A stretch of DNA of 64,000 bases from Nocardiopsis sp. YSL2 (GCF_030555055.1 NZ_JAMOAO010000001.1:3968001-4032000); one strand, 5' to 3'; shown: positions 20,028 through 28,609, numbered from the stretch's first letter. Numbers and translations are program-made. Notes: a model not told the origin generated them from the sequence alone.

Positions 20028-21974
20028 TCAGTCGGCCAGAGCGCCGTCGATGGCGGTCATCAGGCTGCCGTCGGCGTCGTCACCGTCGACGGACCAGATC
20101 ATCACGCCGCCGAGGCCGTTGGCCTGGGCCCAGTCGGTCTTCTGGGTCATCGACGTCTCGTCGTCGTAGGTCCAGAAGGTGGTGCCGTCGTAGAGCCAGG
20201 CCGTACCCGAGGCGTCGTCCCTGTACAGGTCGAAGCCGCTCAGGTCCTTGATCACCTTCCAGTCGTCGATGCCCTGCTCGTAGGTGCCGCCCGAGGGGCC
20301 GGTGCCGGTCTGGAAGAGCCCGTTCCCGTCGGGGCCGGCGGGGACGCCCGTCCAGCCGCGGCTGTAGAACGGCACGCCCAGCAGCATGTCGCCGGGGCTC
20401 ACCCCGTAGTCGAGGTAGGTCTGGATGGTCGTCTCCGTGGAGAAGATGTCCGGGCCCGGGTCGCCCGGCGTCTCCAGCAGGTTGGACTGGTGGTTGGTGG
20501 TGTTCTCCCAGCCGCCGTGGAAGTCGTACCCCTGCACCGTGATGAAGTCGAAGTTGGGCATGAGCTGGTCCAGCTCGTAGCCCAGGTCGATCTTCTCCGG
20601 GTCGGCGGGCATGAACGAGGTCAGCTCGTACTGGCGGCCGGTCTCGGCCTCCAGCGCGTCCATCTGGTCGCGGAACTCCTGCACCAGGGCGGTGAAGTTC
20701 TCCCGGTCCTCGGGGCGCACGGTGTTGTGCTCGTGCCCGGCGGAGGCCGGCCACTCCCAGTCGAGGTCGATGCCGTCGAAGACGCCCTCGGCCGCGCCCG
20801 GGCCGCCCGCGCCGTCGAAGAGCGGCAGGTTGCCGCGCAGGTACTGGTCGATGCACGAGGAGACCATCCGCTCGCGCGACTCCGCCGTCAGGGCCGCGTC
20901 GGAGAAGTTCTCGGACCAGGTCCAGCCGCCCAGGGACAGGTTGACCTTCAGGTCCGGGTACAGCTCCTTGAGCTCGCGCAGCTGGTTGAAGTTGCCGCGC
21001 AGGTCCTGGTCCCAGGTGTCACCGACGCCGTCGACGCTCTGGTCGGCGGTGAAGGAGCGCCCGTAGTCGGCCCAGGCGTCGCCCTGGCCCAGCTGGTTGG
21101 CCATGAAGCACTCGCCGTTGGCGTTGATGTTGCCGAAGGCGTAGTTGATGTGCGTGAGCTTCTCCGCGGTGCCGGAGGTCTCCAGGTTCCGCACCAGGTA
21201 GCCGCGGTCGTAGATGCCCCACTGGGTGAAGTAGGCCACCCGGCGTTCGTCCACCGGGGTGCCGGTGCCCGCCTCGTCGGTGGTGGCGGTGACCGGTCCG
21301 CTCTCCGCGCCGCGGTTGTTGGAGGAGTCGTAGGCGCGGACGGTGAAGGTGTACTCGGTCTCGGGGTCCAGTCCCGTGACGGTGGCGCTGGTCCCGCTCA
21401 CCGCGCGCACGACCTCGCCGCCGGAGAGCACCTCGTACCCGGCGACGGCCACGTTGTCGGTGGCCGCGCCCCACTCCAGGGACACGGTGCTGGAGGTGGT
21501 CCCCGTGACGGCCGGGGCGGAGGGCGCGCTGGGCGCCTCGGTGTCGGGGGTCCCGGGCTCCCCGGAGCAGGAGCCGCCGTTGAGGGAGCAGTCCAGGGGA
21601 GCGGTCTCCCCACCGGAGTGGGTGCCGTTCCAGCCGATGGAGTAGGTTCCGCCGGCCGGCACGCTCGCGCCCCAGCTGGGGTTGGAGATCGTGTGGGTGC
21701 CGCCGGAACTGGTGTGGGTGGCGTTCCACAGGCTGGTGATGGTGGTGCCCTCGGGGAGGGTGAGGTCGATGGTCCACTCGTCGAGCGCGGCGTCGGAGCC
21801 GTTGTCGATGGTGAGCTGGCCGCCGTAGCCGCTGTCCCAGCGGCTGGTCTCGACGTAGGTCACGGTGATGCCGGTGGTGTCGGCCGCGGCGGGGGTGGCC
21901 GCCAGGCCCACGGGGGCGATGAGGACGGCCGCGGCGAGGGCCGCCAGCCGGGTCCTGAGTCGTGCTGCTCTCAC
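20028..21974 (-). CDS. Secreted GH18 chitinase with CBM2 and fibronectin III domains
   Basis: Extracellular chitinase of 648 residues. A signal peptide (RTRLAALAAAVLIAPVGLAATPAAA) ends near residue 32. A family 2 carbohydrate-binding module follows (about 35-135, with conserved Trp and the Cys pair DCSLNGGSC just after it), then an FnIII domain (about 150-235) and the GH18 barrel. The catalytic motif DGIDLDWEW has its glutamate at residue 407. This CBM2-FnIII-GH18 order is known from streptomycete chitinases. The GTG start at 21974 is chosen for the AGGAGA site and direct entry into the signal peptide. Confidence 0.95.
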   Translation of the reverse strand: MRAARLRTRLAALAAAVLIAPVGLAATPAAADTTGITVTYVETSRWDSGYGGQLTIDNGSDAALDEWTIDLTLPEGTTITSLWNATHTSSGGTHTISNPSWGASVPAGGTYSIGWNGTHSGGETAPLDCSLNGGSCSGEPGTPDTEAPSAPSAPAVTGTTSSTVSLEWGAATDNVAVAGYEVLSGGEVVRAVSGTSATVTGLDPETEYTFTVRAYDSSNNRGAESGPVTATTDEAGTGTPVDERRVAYFTQWGIYDRGYLVRNLETSGTAEKLTHINYAFGNINANGECFMANQLGQGDAWADYGRSFTADQSVDGVGDTWDQDLRGNFNQLRELKELYPDLKVNLSLGGWTWSENFSDAALTAESRERMVSSCIDQYLRGNLPLFDGAGGPGAAEGVFDGIDLDWEWPASAGHEHNTVRPEDRENFTALVQEFRDQMDALEAETGRQYELTSFMPADPEKIDLGYELDQLMPNFDFITVQGYDFHGGWENTTNHQSNLLETPGDPGPDIFSTETTIQTYLDYGVSPGDMLLGVPFYSRGWTGVPAGPDGNGLFQTGTGPSGGTYEQGIDDWKVIKDLSGFDLYRDDASGTAWLYDGTTFWTYDDETSMTQKTDWAQANGLGGVMIWSVDGDDADGSLMTAIDGALAD

Positions 21975-22713
21975 GTGGGGGTCTCTCCTGGTACGTGAGC
22001 GGGTGCGGGGAGCCCCGGGGCGCCAGATGCCGGTGGCGTCGGGGGAGGGGTGTGCGTCCGAGAATGCGGCGGATGCTCCGGTGCGCGGGACTCCCACGCG
22101 CGTTCGCCCTCGCGGGGCGGACCGCGGTGTCCCGGCTCGGCCGGAGCCGGAGGGGTCACGGGGCGGGGCGGTGCTCTGGAGCGCGTACGCGGCTGGGGCA
22201 GCATCGTTCCTCCGGCGGTCAGGGGAGGGAGGGGCCGGGAGTGGGGGTGGGGGGTCGGCGCGGTCCGTCGCACATCGGTCCGCGCCGACCCCGGCGGCGG
22301 TGCTCCCCGGATCAGAGCACCGACACCACCCGGTCCGGGGTGACCGGACCGGGGGTCCGTGGGGCCAGGGCGCGGGCGCCGCGTCGTCGTGGGTCCGGAA
22401 GGCGGTGAGTACTCACGTCGGGCGGATCTCCTGCTGGGGGATAGGTGATCGGAAGTGGGCCGGGCGGGCTCGACGCGTCACCCGAAGCCTCTGACGTGGG
22501 GCAATTAATTTTTAGGAAACTTAACTAATAATTACGGGTCCCGTCAACGCCCTCACGCGGTTTTTCCGGCCCACGGCCGACCGCGGACCGGACCAGTCGA
22601 GCTGGCGGGGTAGGCCAGTGCTTGACCGACGAGTTGTCCCCTTGTGGCCACGCGTGGTCGTTGACTCCCATGCGTTTGAGTGCTAGCACCACCCGGGTGA
22701 CTAGAGTGACGAC
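21975..22713. other. Long divergent intergenic region between chitinase and marR
   Basis: Stretch of 739 bp without a convincing gene. It holds a perfect 10-bp hairpin at 22329-22353 (CCCGGTCCGG-ggtga-CCGGACCGGG) and a sharp AT island at 22502-22536 containing an imperfect 17-bp palindrome TTAGGAAACTTAACTAA (22512-22528). On the marR side, TTGACT (22661-22666) and TAGCAC (22684-22689) are 17 bp apart, with the perfect palindrome GTGCTAGCAC (22680-22689) over the -10. I see no DasR-type site (ACTGGTCTAGACCACT-like) for the chitinase. Confidence 0.6.
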
Positions 22714-23247
22714 GTGGGAAACCCGTTGAATCTTCCGTTCGACCCGATCGAGCGCGCACACGACAACTGGACGCACCGCTGGGGGGCCTCGCCCGCCATG
22801 GCGGCCGTCACCTCCGTGATGCGTGCGCAGCAGATCCTGATCGGGGAGCTGGACGGCGCCCTCAAGCCGTTCGGCCTGACCTTCGCCCGCTACGAGGCGC
22901 TGGTCCTGCTCACCTTCAGCTCCACCGGGGCGCTGCCGCTGGGCAAGATCGGTGAACGCCTCATGGTGCACCCGACCAGCGTCACCAACACCATCGACCG
23001 GCTGGAGGGGCAGGGCTTCGTGCGCCGCCTCCCCAATCCGAGCGACGGGCGCGGCGTGCTGGCCGAGATCACCGACACCGGGCGCGAGGTCACCGAGCAG
23101 GCGACGCAGGCCCTGTTGGGCATGGAGTTCGGTCTGAGCTGCTACTCCGACGACGAACTCTGGCGCATGCACGAGATGTTCACCAGGCTCAGGGTGGACT
23201 TCGGCGACTTCCCCGAGCCCGTCGCAGGGTCCGCCGAGCGGCGCTGA
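22714..23247 (+). CDS. MarR-family transcriptional regulator
   Basis: Winged-helix regulator of 177 residues. The family core is LTFARYEALVLLTFSSTGALPLGKIGERLMVHPTSVTNTIDRLEGQGFVRRLPNPSDGRGV, containing recognition helix and wing. The GTG start at 22714 has no ribosome site; TAGAGT at 22702-22707 would place a leaderless start there, or TTGACT-N17-TAGCAC would give a 20-nt leader. It is directly upstream of the B12 mutase gene, whose promoter carries an 18-bp palindrome. The Streptomyces counterpart lies in the same neighbourhood. Repression of the mutase with an acyl-CoA effector is inferred, not shown. Confidence 0.9.
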   Translation: MGNPLNLPFDPIERAHDNWTHRWGASPAMAAVTSVMRAQQILIGELDGALKPFGLTFARYEALVLLTFSSTGALPLGKIGERLMVHPTSVTNTIDRLEGQGFVRRLPNPSDGRGVLAEITDTGREVTEQATQALLGMEFGLSCYSDDELWRMHEMFTRLRVDFGDFPEPVAGSAERR

Positions 23248-23297
23248 GGCCCCCTTCCGGTCCGCGTGGGGCCAGGGGCTCCGCCTCTGTACATACT

Positions 23298-23325
23298 TAG
23301 TTGGACGTCCTACTATCTGGGTATG
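23298..23325 (+). promoter_or_regulatory. Leaderless mutase promoter overlapped by an 18-bp palindrome
   Basis: TAGTTGGACGTCCTACTA (23298-23315) is a palindrome with a single mismatched pair (T at position 5 and T at position 14). It overlaps a -10 hexamer TACTAT (23311-23316) placed 6 nt before ATG 23323. No ribosome site exists, so the mRNA is probably leaderless. A dimeric regulator bound here would block polymerase directly; the adjacent MarR protein is the natural candidate. Confidence 0.7.
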
Positions 23326-25053
23326 GCGAACACCACGAGCGACCCCTCCAACGGTGGCGGGGCCGACGGCATCGAGGCCGGGCGCGAGCGCTGGCAGCGC
23401 CGCTACGACGCCGCGCGCAAGCGCGACGCCGACTTCACGTCCCTGTCCGGACGCCCGCTGGAGCCGGTCTACGGGCCGCGCCCGGGCGCGGAGGTCCCCG
23501 GCTTCGAACGCATCGGCTGGCCGGGGGAGTACCCCTACACGCGCGGCCTGTACCCCACGGGCTACCGGGGCAGGGCCTGGACGATCCGGCAGTTCGCCGG
23601 CTTCGGCAACGCGCGCCAGACCAACGAGCGCTACAAGATGATCCTCGCCAACGGCGGCGGCGGGCTCTCCGTGGCCTTCGACATGCCCACCCTCATGGGC
23701 TACGACTCCGACTCACCGCAGGCCCTGGGCGAGGTCGGGCACTGCGGTGTCGCCATCGACTCGGTCGCCGACATGGACCTGCTCTTCGACGGCATCCCGC
23801 TGGGCGAGACCACCACGTCGATGACGATCAGCGGCCCGGCCATCCCGGCGTTCTGCATGTACCTGGTCGCCGCCGAGCGCCAGGGCGTGGACATCGGCAC
23901 GCTCAACGGCACGCTGCAGACCGACATCTTCAAGGAGTACATCGCCCAGAAGGAGTGGCTGTACCCGCCCGAGCCGCATCTGCGGCTCATCGGCGACCTG
24001 ATGGAGTACTGCGCCGAGCACATCCCGGCGTTCAAGCCGCTGTCGGTGTCCGGTTACCACATCCGCGAGGCGGGGGCCACGGCCGCGCAGGAGCTGGCCT
24101 ACACGCTGGCCGACGGGTTCGGGTACGTGGAGCTGGGTCTCTCGCGCGGACTGGACGTCGACCGCTTCGCGCCGGGTCTCTCGTTCTTCTTCGACGCCCA
24201 CATCGACTTCTTCGAGGAGATCGCCAAGTTCCGCGCCGCCCGCCGGATCTGGGCGCGCTGGATCCGCGACACCTACGGGGCCACGAGCGAGAAGGCCCAG
24301 TGGCTGCGCTTCCACACGCAGACCGCGGGGGTGTCGCTCACCGCGCAGCAGCCGTACAACAACGTGGTGCGCACGGCCGTGGAGGCGCTCGCCGCCGTGC
24401 TGGGCGGAACCAACTCCCTGCACACCAACGCGCTCGACGAGACCCTCGCCCTGCCTACCGAGCAGTCGGCGGAGATCGCCCTGCGCACCCAGCAGGTCCT
24501 CATGGAGGAGACCGGCGTCGTCAACGTCGCCGACCCGCTGGGCGGGTCGTGGTACCTGGAGTCGCTCACCGACGAGATCGAGGCGGAGGCGGAGAAGATC
24601 TTCACCCACATCCTCCGGATGGGTGGGGGCATGGACGCCGAGCACGCGATCGGCCCGATGACCTCGGGCATCCTCGCGGGGATCGACAACGGCTACTTCA
24701 GCTCCGAGATCGCCGAGTCCGCCTTCCAGTACCAGCAGGCGCTGGAGAAGGGCGACAAGCGCATCGTCGGCGTCAACTGCCACACCAGCACCGTCTCCGG
24801 TGAGCTGGACATCCTCAAGATCAGCCACGAGGTGGAGCACGAGCAGAAGAGGGCGCTCACCGAGCGCCGACGCGAGCGCGACGGCGCCGCCGTGGACAAG
24901 GCCCTGGCCCGGCTCCTGGAGGGTGTGCGCGCCGACGACGGGAACCTGATCCCGCTCATCATGGACGCGGCCCGCGCGGAAGCCTCCCTCGGGGAGATCT
25001 GCGCCACCATGGGCGAGGAGTTCGGGACCTACACGGAGGACCCGCAGTTCTGA
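23323..25053 (+). CDS. icmA: B12-dependent acyl-CoA mutase large subunit, isobutyryl-CoA mutase type
   Basis: Adenosylcobalamin-dependent carbon-skeleton mutase of 576 residues, containing only the substrate-binding TIM-barrel domain; no DxHxxG B12-binding domain follows. The substrate-site residues are informative. In methylmalonyl-CoA mutase the positions are Tyr89 and Arg207, and in isobutyryl-CoA mutase they are Phe80 and Gln198. Here the equivalents are Phe91 (TIRQFAGF) and Gln209 (KEYIAQKEW), and sequence blocks match IcmA closely. It should interconvert isobutyryl- and n-butyryl-CoA. The small B12-binding subunit must be encoded outside this window. A strong hairpin terminates it. Confidence 0.9.
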   Translation: MANTTSDPSNGGGADGIEAGRERWQRRYDAARKRDADFTSLSGRPLEPVYGPRPGAEVPGFERIGWPGEYPYTRGLYPTGYRGRAWTIRQFAGFGNARQTNERYKMILANGGGGLSVAFDMPTLMGYDSDSPQALGEVGHCGVAIDSVADMDLLFDGIPLGETTTSMTISGPAIPAFCMYLVAAERQGVDIGTLNGTLQTDIFKEYIAQKEWLYPPEPHLRLIGDLMEYCAEHIPAFKPLSVSGYHIREAGATAAQELAYTLADGFGYVELGLSRGLDVDRFAPGLSFFFDAHIDFFEEIAKFRAARRIWARWIRDTYGATSEKAQWLRFHTQTAGVSLTAQQPYNNVVRTAVEALAAVLGGTNSLHTNALDETLALPTEQSAEIALRTQQVLMEETGVVNVADPLGGSWYLESLTDEIEAEAEKIFTHILRMGGGMDAEHAIGPMTSGILAGIDNGYFSSEIAESAFQYQQALEKGDKRIVGVNCHTSTVSGELDILKISHEVEHEQKRALTERRRERDGAAVDKALARLLEGVRADDGNLIPLIMDAARAEASLGEICATMGEEFGTYTEDPQF

Positions 25054-25106
25054 CCCGGGCCGACCCGGGACGCGGAGACCCGCCACGCGGGCGGGCCCCG
25101 GGCCCG

Positions 25107-25160
25107 CCCGCGTCGACGGCCCCCGGCGGGAGACCTCCCGCCGGGGGCCGTCGACGCGGG
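25107..25160. terminator. Bidirectional terminator with 26-bp perfect stem
   Basis: Perfect 26-bp inverted repeat (left arm 25107-25132, right arm 25135-25160, two-base loop) between the convergent mutase and GH12 genes. A second GC-rich palindrome (about 25087-25111) sits directly before it. No U-tract is seen on either side. Confidence 0.8.
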
Positions 25161-25173
25161 GACGGGCGTCAGG

Positions 25174-26013
25174 TCACCCGACCGTCGTGCGGTAGGCCCG
25201 AGTGGTCAGCTCTCCCGACCCCCGGAAGACCTCGACCCCGGCCTGCACACTGCTCAGGTACTGTCCCTCGCGCAGGTCGCCGCGCCTGACCAGGGCGCCG
25301 GTGAAGTCCGTCAGGTCCGCGTCGAAGGACGTCGTCCCCTCCGTGTGCACGAACGAGTGCACCCACCACATGTGGTTCCCGGCGTCGTCCAGGATCTCGC
25401 CGCGGTAGAGGTCCCAGCTCTGGCCCGCCACGTCCACGGTCGCGACCCTGCCGCCGATGGGTCCGGCCCCGCCGTGCGCCGAGAGCCAGATCATCACCTC
25501 GTCCGCGGGGTCGTCCTCCCAGCCGGGATCGGCGGTGTCGTGCAGCCACAGGTCGTAGTTGACGGCCGCGGTCCCGTCGGTGGAGACGTCGTAGTCCCAC
25601 GCGCTCGGGACCGGGGTGCCCCAGGAGAGCCGGACCGGCAGGCCGGTGCGGTCCGACTTCCAGCCCCAGTGCCAGCCGAGTACCGCGCTGGCGTAGGACT
25701 TGACCTGGTAGGGGCCGCCGGTCCAGTCCCAGTCGGTGCGCCAGCCGATGGCCTCGCCGTTGCGGTAGAGGTCCTCGACGCACTGCGTGCCGGACCCGGC
25801 GTCCTGGCCCCACAGGTTGTTGTTGATCCAGTAGCGGCCCATCGGGATCTCCGCGAAGGCCTCGCACCGGCGATCCATGGCGTTCACGGCGGAGGCCGCC
25901 TCCGCCGGGGCGGCGCCCGCGCCGCCACTGAGCCCGGCCGCCAGGGCCAGGGCGGCCGTCGCGATTCCGACTCTGAGGGATGCGGGGGGCCTGAGGTGTC
26001 GTGTCGTGTGCAT
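25174..26013 (-). CDS. Secreted GH12 endo-glucanase
   Basis: Extracellular protein of 279 residues. The signal peptide (RVGIATAALALAAGLSGGAGAAPAEA) ends near residue 40. The mature part matches the GH12 jelly roll: YWINNNLWGQ, KSYASAVLGWHWGW, NYDLWLHDTAD, DEVMIW with the probable nucleophile Glu172, IGGRVATVDVAGQSWDLYRG, and SSVQAGVEVF with the probable acid/base Glu261. It lacks a separate cellulose-binding module. Likely substrates are cellulose, mixed-linkage glucan or xyloglucan. ATG 26013 gives a proper signal peptide. A LacI-type palindrome lies 60 bp upstream. Confidence 0.9.
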   Translation of the reverse strand: MHTTRHLRPPASLRVGIATAALALAAGLSGGAGAAPAEAASAVNAMDRRCEAFAEIPMGRYWINNNLWGQDAGSGTQCVEDLYRNGEAIGWRTDWDWTGGPYQVKSYASAVLGWHWGWKSDRTGLPVRLSWGTPVPSAWDYDVSTDGTAAVNYDLWLHDTADPGWEDDPADEVMIWLSAHGGAGPIGGRVATVDVAGQSWDLYRGEILDDAGNHMWWVHSFVHTEGTTSFDADLTDFTGALVRRGDLREGQYLSSVQAGVEVFRGSGELTTRAYRTTVG

Positions 26014-26072
26014 GGGGGTCCTGTTCGTCTCGGTGATGGTGAGATCAGAGCGGGTCACTCCCGATCCCGAGA

Positions 26073-26086
26073 AGGAAGCGCTTTCC
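26073..26086 (-). promoter_or_regulatory. Candidate LacI-family operator of the GH12 gene
   Basis: AGGAAGCGCTTTCC has the perfect core AAGCGCTT and near-symmetric flanks, the pattern bound by LacI-family sugar regulators (compare TGGGAGCGCTCCCA for cellulase control in related actinobacteria). It is 60-73 bp upstream of the GH12 start, where promoter binding would be expected. Confidence 0.5.
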
Positions 26087-26230
26087 CGGCCAGCCGGGGC
26101 GCTGCGCCTCCCGATGAGCGACCCACCGTAGGACGGCGCGGCCCCGTGGACAACACCCCTTCGGCGACGGATTCCGCGCAGGCGCCCGGGAGCGTCACCC
26201 ACCCCGTCCCGCATGCGGCAGGATGGAACC

Positions 26231-27196
26231 ATGCAGCCTTCGGACTTTTCACCGAACAGTGCCGTTGACCTCGGCGCGCGCAAGGCGGCCATGGAACGCG
26301 AGGCCAAACAGCGCGCGGCGGAGTCGGCGGGTCGAACCAACCCCTACGCCGTCAACGTCGACGAGTCCAACTTCCAGGCCGAGGTGCTGGAACGGTCGAT
26401 GTCCGTTCCGGTCGTGCTGGCCGTCCTGGCGGGCTGGTCGGAGCAGTCCCAGCAGGTCGAGAGCGCGCTGGACGGCATCTCCGCGCGCTCGGGCGGCAAC
26501 TGGTTCCTGGCCAAGCTCGACAGCGAGGCCAGCCCCCAGCTCATGCAGGCCCTGCGCGTGCCCTCCACCCCGATGATCATCGTCGCCGTCCAGGGCCAGA
26601 TCATGCCCGGCCCGGCCGGTCCCGCCACCGAGGCCCAGCTGCGCGACTGGCTGGGGCAGGTCTTCGGGGCCCTGGCCGAGCAGGGCATGCTGCCCCCCGG
26701 GCACCCCGGCACCGTCGAGGGCGAGCCGGGCGCCGAGGCGGAGCAGCCGGGCGCGCAGGGTGACCAGCCCGGGGACCCCTCGGTCCGCCCGGTGGACTCC
26801 GAGGCCCAGGAGGCACTGGAGCGCGGTGACTTCGAGGCGGCCGCGGCCGTGTACGAGAACGCGGTCAAGGCCGACTCCGGCGACACCGAGTCCAAGATGA
26901 AGCTCGCCCAGGTGCGCCTCATCGGCCGGCTCCAGGACGTGGACCCCGACAGCTCCCGCCAGGCGGCGGCCGACCGTCCCGATGACGTCGCGGCCCAGTG
27001 CCGGGTCGCCGACATCGACATGTACGGCGGCAAGTTCGAGGACGCCTTCGACCGGCTCATCGACACGGTCCGGCGGACCAGCGACGACGACCGCGACGAG
27101 GCCCGCACGCACCTGCTCGGGCTCTTCGAGCTGCTGCCCCCGGGCGACCCCCGGGTCGGTGCGGCACGCCGCAAGCTGACCGCGGCACTGTTCTGA
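26231..27196 (+). CDS. CnoX/YbbN-like thioredoxin-fold and TPR protein
   Basis: Protein of 321 residues: a thioredoxin-like domain (about 45-155) followed by an acidic, Pro/Gly-rich linker (about 160-190) and a tetratricopeptide region (about 195-320). The redox CxxC is absent; the position reads AGWSEQSQQ, so it has no thiol-disulfide activity. This fits the CnoX/YbbN co-chaperone group and its actinobacterial relatives (same location as Rv1324). It probably holds client proteins under stress; this is family-based inference. ATG 26231 is preceded by AGGATGG. Confidence 0.88.
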   Translation: MQPSDFSPNSAVDLGARKAAMEREAKQRAAESAGRTNPYAVNVDESNFQAEVLERSMSVPVVLAVLAGWSEQSQQVESALDGISARSGGNWFLAKLDSEASPQLMQALRVPSTPMIIVAVQGQIMPGPAGPATEAQLRDWLGQVFGALAEQGMLPPGHPGTVEGEPGAEAEQPGAQGDQPGDPSVRPVDSEAQEALERGDFEAAAAVYENAVKADSGDTESKMKLAQVRLIGRLQDVDPDSSRQAAADRPDDVAAQCRVADIDMYGGKFEDAFDRLIDTVRRTSDDDRDEARTHLLGLFELLPPGDPRVGAARRKLTAALF

Positions 27197-27220
27197 TCCA
27201 CTCCCGCACGACAACGCGGA

Positions 27221-27261
27221 CCCGTGTCGGCGCCGGGGCGGCCCCCCGGCGCCGACACGGG
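27221..27261 (+). terminator. Hairpin terminator after the CnoX-like gene
   Basis: Perfect 18-bp stem CCCGTGTCGGCGCCGGGG / CCCCGGCGCCGACACGGG with a five-base loop, 24 nt after the stop. Confidence 0.8.
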
Positions 27262-27469
27262 CACGGACCCCGGGCCGTGTCGGCGGCGGGACAGATTCCT
27301 CGTCCGGGGCGGCATTCTTTTTTCTCCGTTTTCATCCCTTCATGGGACAAAACGGCAAATCGTCACGTTTTTTCGCGCGGACGGGCACGCGTGAGATCCG
27401 CCGCGGGCCGGGTAGAAGTCGGTCAACAGCGGTCCAGCTCGGCCCGCGTGGTGACACGGCAGGTGCCCC

Positions 27470-28198
27470 ATGGCCAACGACGCCCCTGACGAAGGCGCGA
27501 ACGCGCCCGTCGTCACGATCTCGGCGACCTTCGGCGCCGGCGGCAGCGTGATCGGGCCGGCCGTCGCCGCCCGTCTGCGCGTGCCCTTCCTCAACCGCGC
27601 GATCCCCAGTGCCGTCGCCGGGCGCATCGGCTGCTCCCTGGACGAGGTGCTCCAACGCGACGATCGCGCCCCCGGCGGCATCGAGCGCCTGCTCTCCAGT
27701 GCCGCCCGGCTGCCCACCGTGACGCTCGGCAGCGTCGACACCGCCTTCATCGGCACCACCAACGAGGAGGGCCGGCTCCTCTACGACCACGAGTTCGTCG
27801 AGCGGACCGAAGAGGTCATCGGCGAGTTCGCGCACCGGGGCGGCGTCGTCCTGGGCCGGGCGGGCGCGATCGTGCTCGCCGACCACCCCACCGCCCTGCA
27901 CGTGCGGCTCGACGGGGACCGCCACGCACGCCTGCGCCGCGCCCGGCGGCTGTGGGCGTCCGGCGACCGCGAGGAGGTCGGCGGGCAGGGCTGGGGCGAG
28001 GGCGAGCCCACCCTCCGCACGCTGGACGACAACGACCGCGCCCGCCACGCCTACGTGCGGCGCTTCTACCGGACCGATCCCGCCTCGCCGCAGCACTACC
28101 ACATCGTGCTCGACGGGACCGCCCTGACGCCCCAGGCGTGTGTGGACGTCATCGTCCGCGCCGCCGAGGACAGGGCGAGCGACGGAGCGGAACCCTGA
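27470..28198 (+). CDS. Cytidylate kinase-like family protein
   Basis: Protein of 242 residues matching the cytidylate-kinase-like group. The P-loop-like segment is ISATFGAGGSVIGPAVAARL, followed by the NMP-binding region (LNRAIPSAVAGRIGCSLDEVLQRDD), GGVVLGRAGAIVLADH, and a LID-like arginine-rich segment RHARLRRARRLW. The P-loop lacks the canonical GxxGxGKS lysine, so real CMP kinase activity is doubtful; a true cmk should be elsewhere. Ends 411 bp before the malic enzyme gene. Role unknown. Confidence 0.8.
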   Translation: MANDAPDEGANAPVVTISATFGAGGSVIGPAVAARLRVPFLNRAIPSAVAGRIGCSLDEVLQRDDRAPGGIERLLSSAARLPTVTLGSVDTAFIGTTNEEGRLLYDHEFVERTEEVIGEFAHRGGVVLGRAGAIVLADHPTALHVRLDGDRHARLRRARRLWASGDREEVGGQGWGEGEPTLRTLDDNDRARHAYVRRFYRTDPASPQHYHIVLDGTALTPQACVDVIVRAAEDRASDGAEP

Positions 28199-28609
28199 GA
28201 GACCCCCTCCGGCGGCCGCCCGGACACTCAAGCGGCGTCGTAATTTATGCGATTCTTTACTAAGGCGGTAATTGTCACCTTGTGCTGACGGCGAGGCCTT
28301 GACTCAGGTAAGGTGAGGCGACCCGATTACGGGTCCAGACCAGCCCTCCATCTTGGGCCCCGCTGCGTCGGTGACGGTGTGCCGCCACCGGTCGTCCCGG
28401 GTCCGCAGGACGTTCCACCCCGAGCTCGCGCCGACGCGGGCGTCGCCCAGCGCCGCCCACCGAAGCCACCGCTGCGGGCGGGCCGCCAGCGGAGCGCGCT
28501 TGCGCTCCGGTCCGTGTGGGAGTGTTCCCCGGCGTCAGCGCACGCACGCGGGAAGGGTTGCCGGCGTGCCCGCGCAGGCACCACCCCGAGTAAGACCAAG
28601 GAGCATTAC
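28199..28609 (+). other. Non-coding region upstream of malic enzyme
   Basis: Stretch of 411 bp. The first part (28230-28320) is clearly AT-richer (taatttatgcgattctttac) and is the likely promoter zone. The remainder is GC-rich leader up to the AAGGAG ribosome site at 28598-28603. A reading frame continues upstream of the malic enzyme start but shows no family signal. No separate gene is supported. Confidence 0.55.

Noticed and set aside
19953..21998. Plus-strand frame of 681 codons opposite the chitinase
   Set aside because: Antisense shadow; the minus strand has intact CBM2, FnIII and GH18 domains.
22512..22528. DasR-type operator for the chitinase gene
   Set aside because: The motif does not resemble ACTGGTCTAGACCACT, and no better match was found in 21975-22713.
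22676..22689. GAGTGCTAGCAC as a CIRCE (HrcA) element before marR
   Set aside because: CIRCE needs two nine-base arms with a nine-base spacer; here only a short contiguous palindrome is present.
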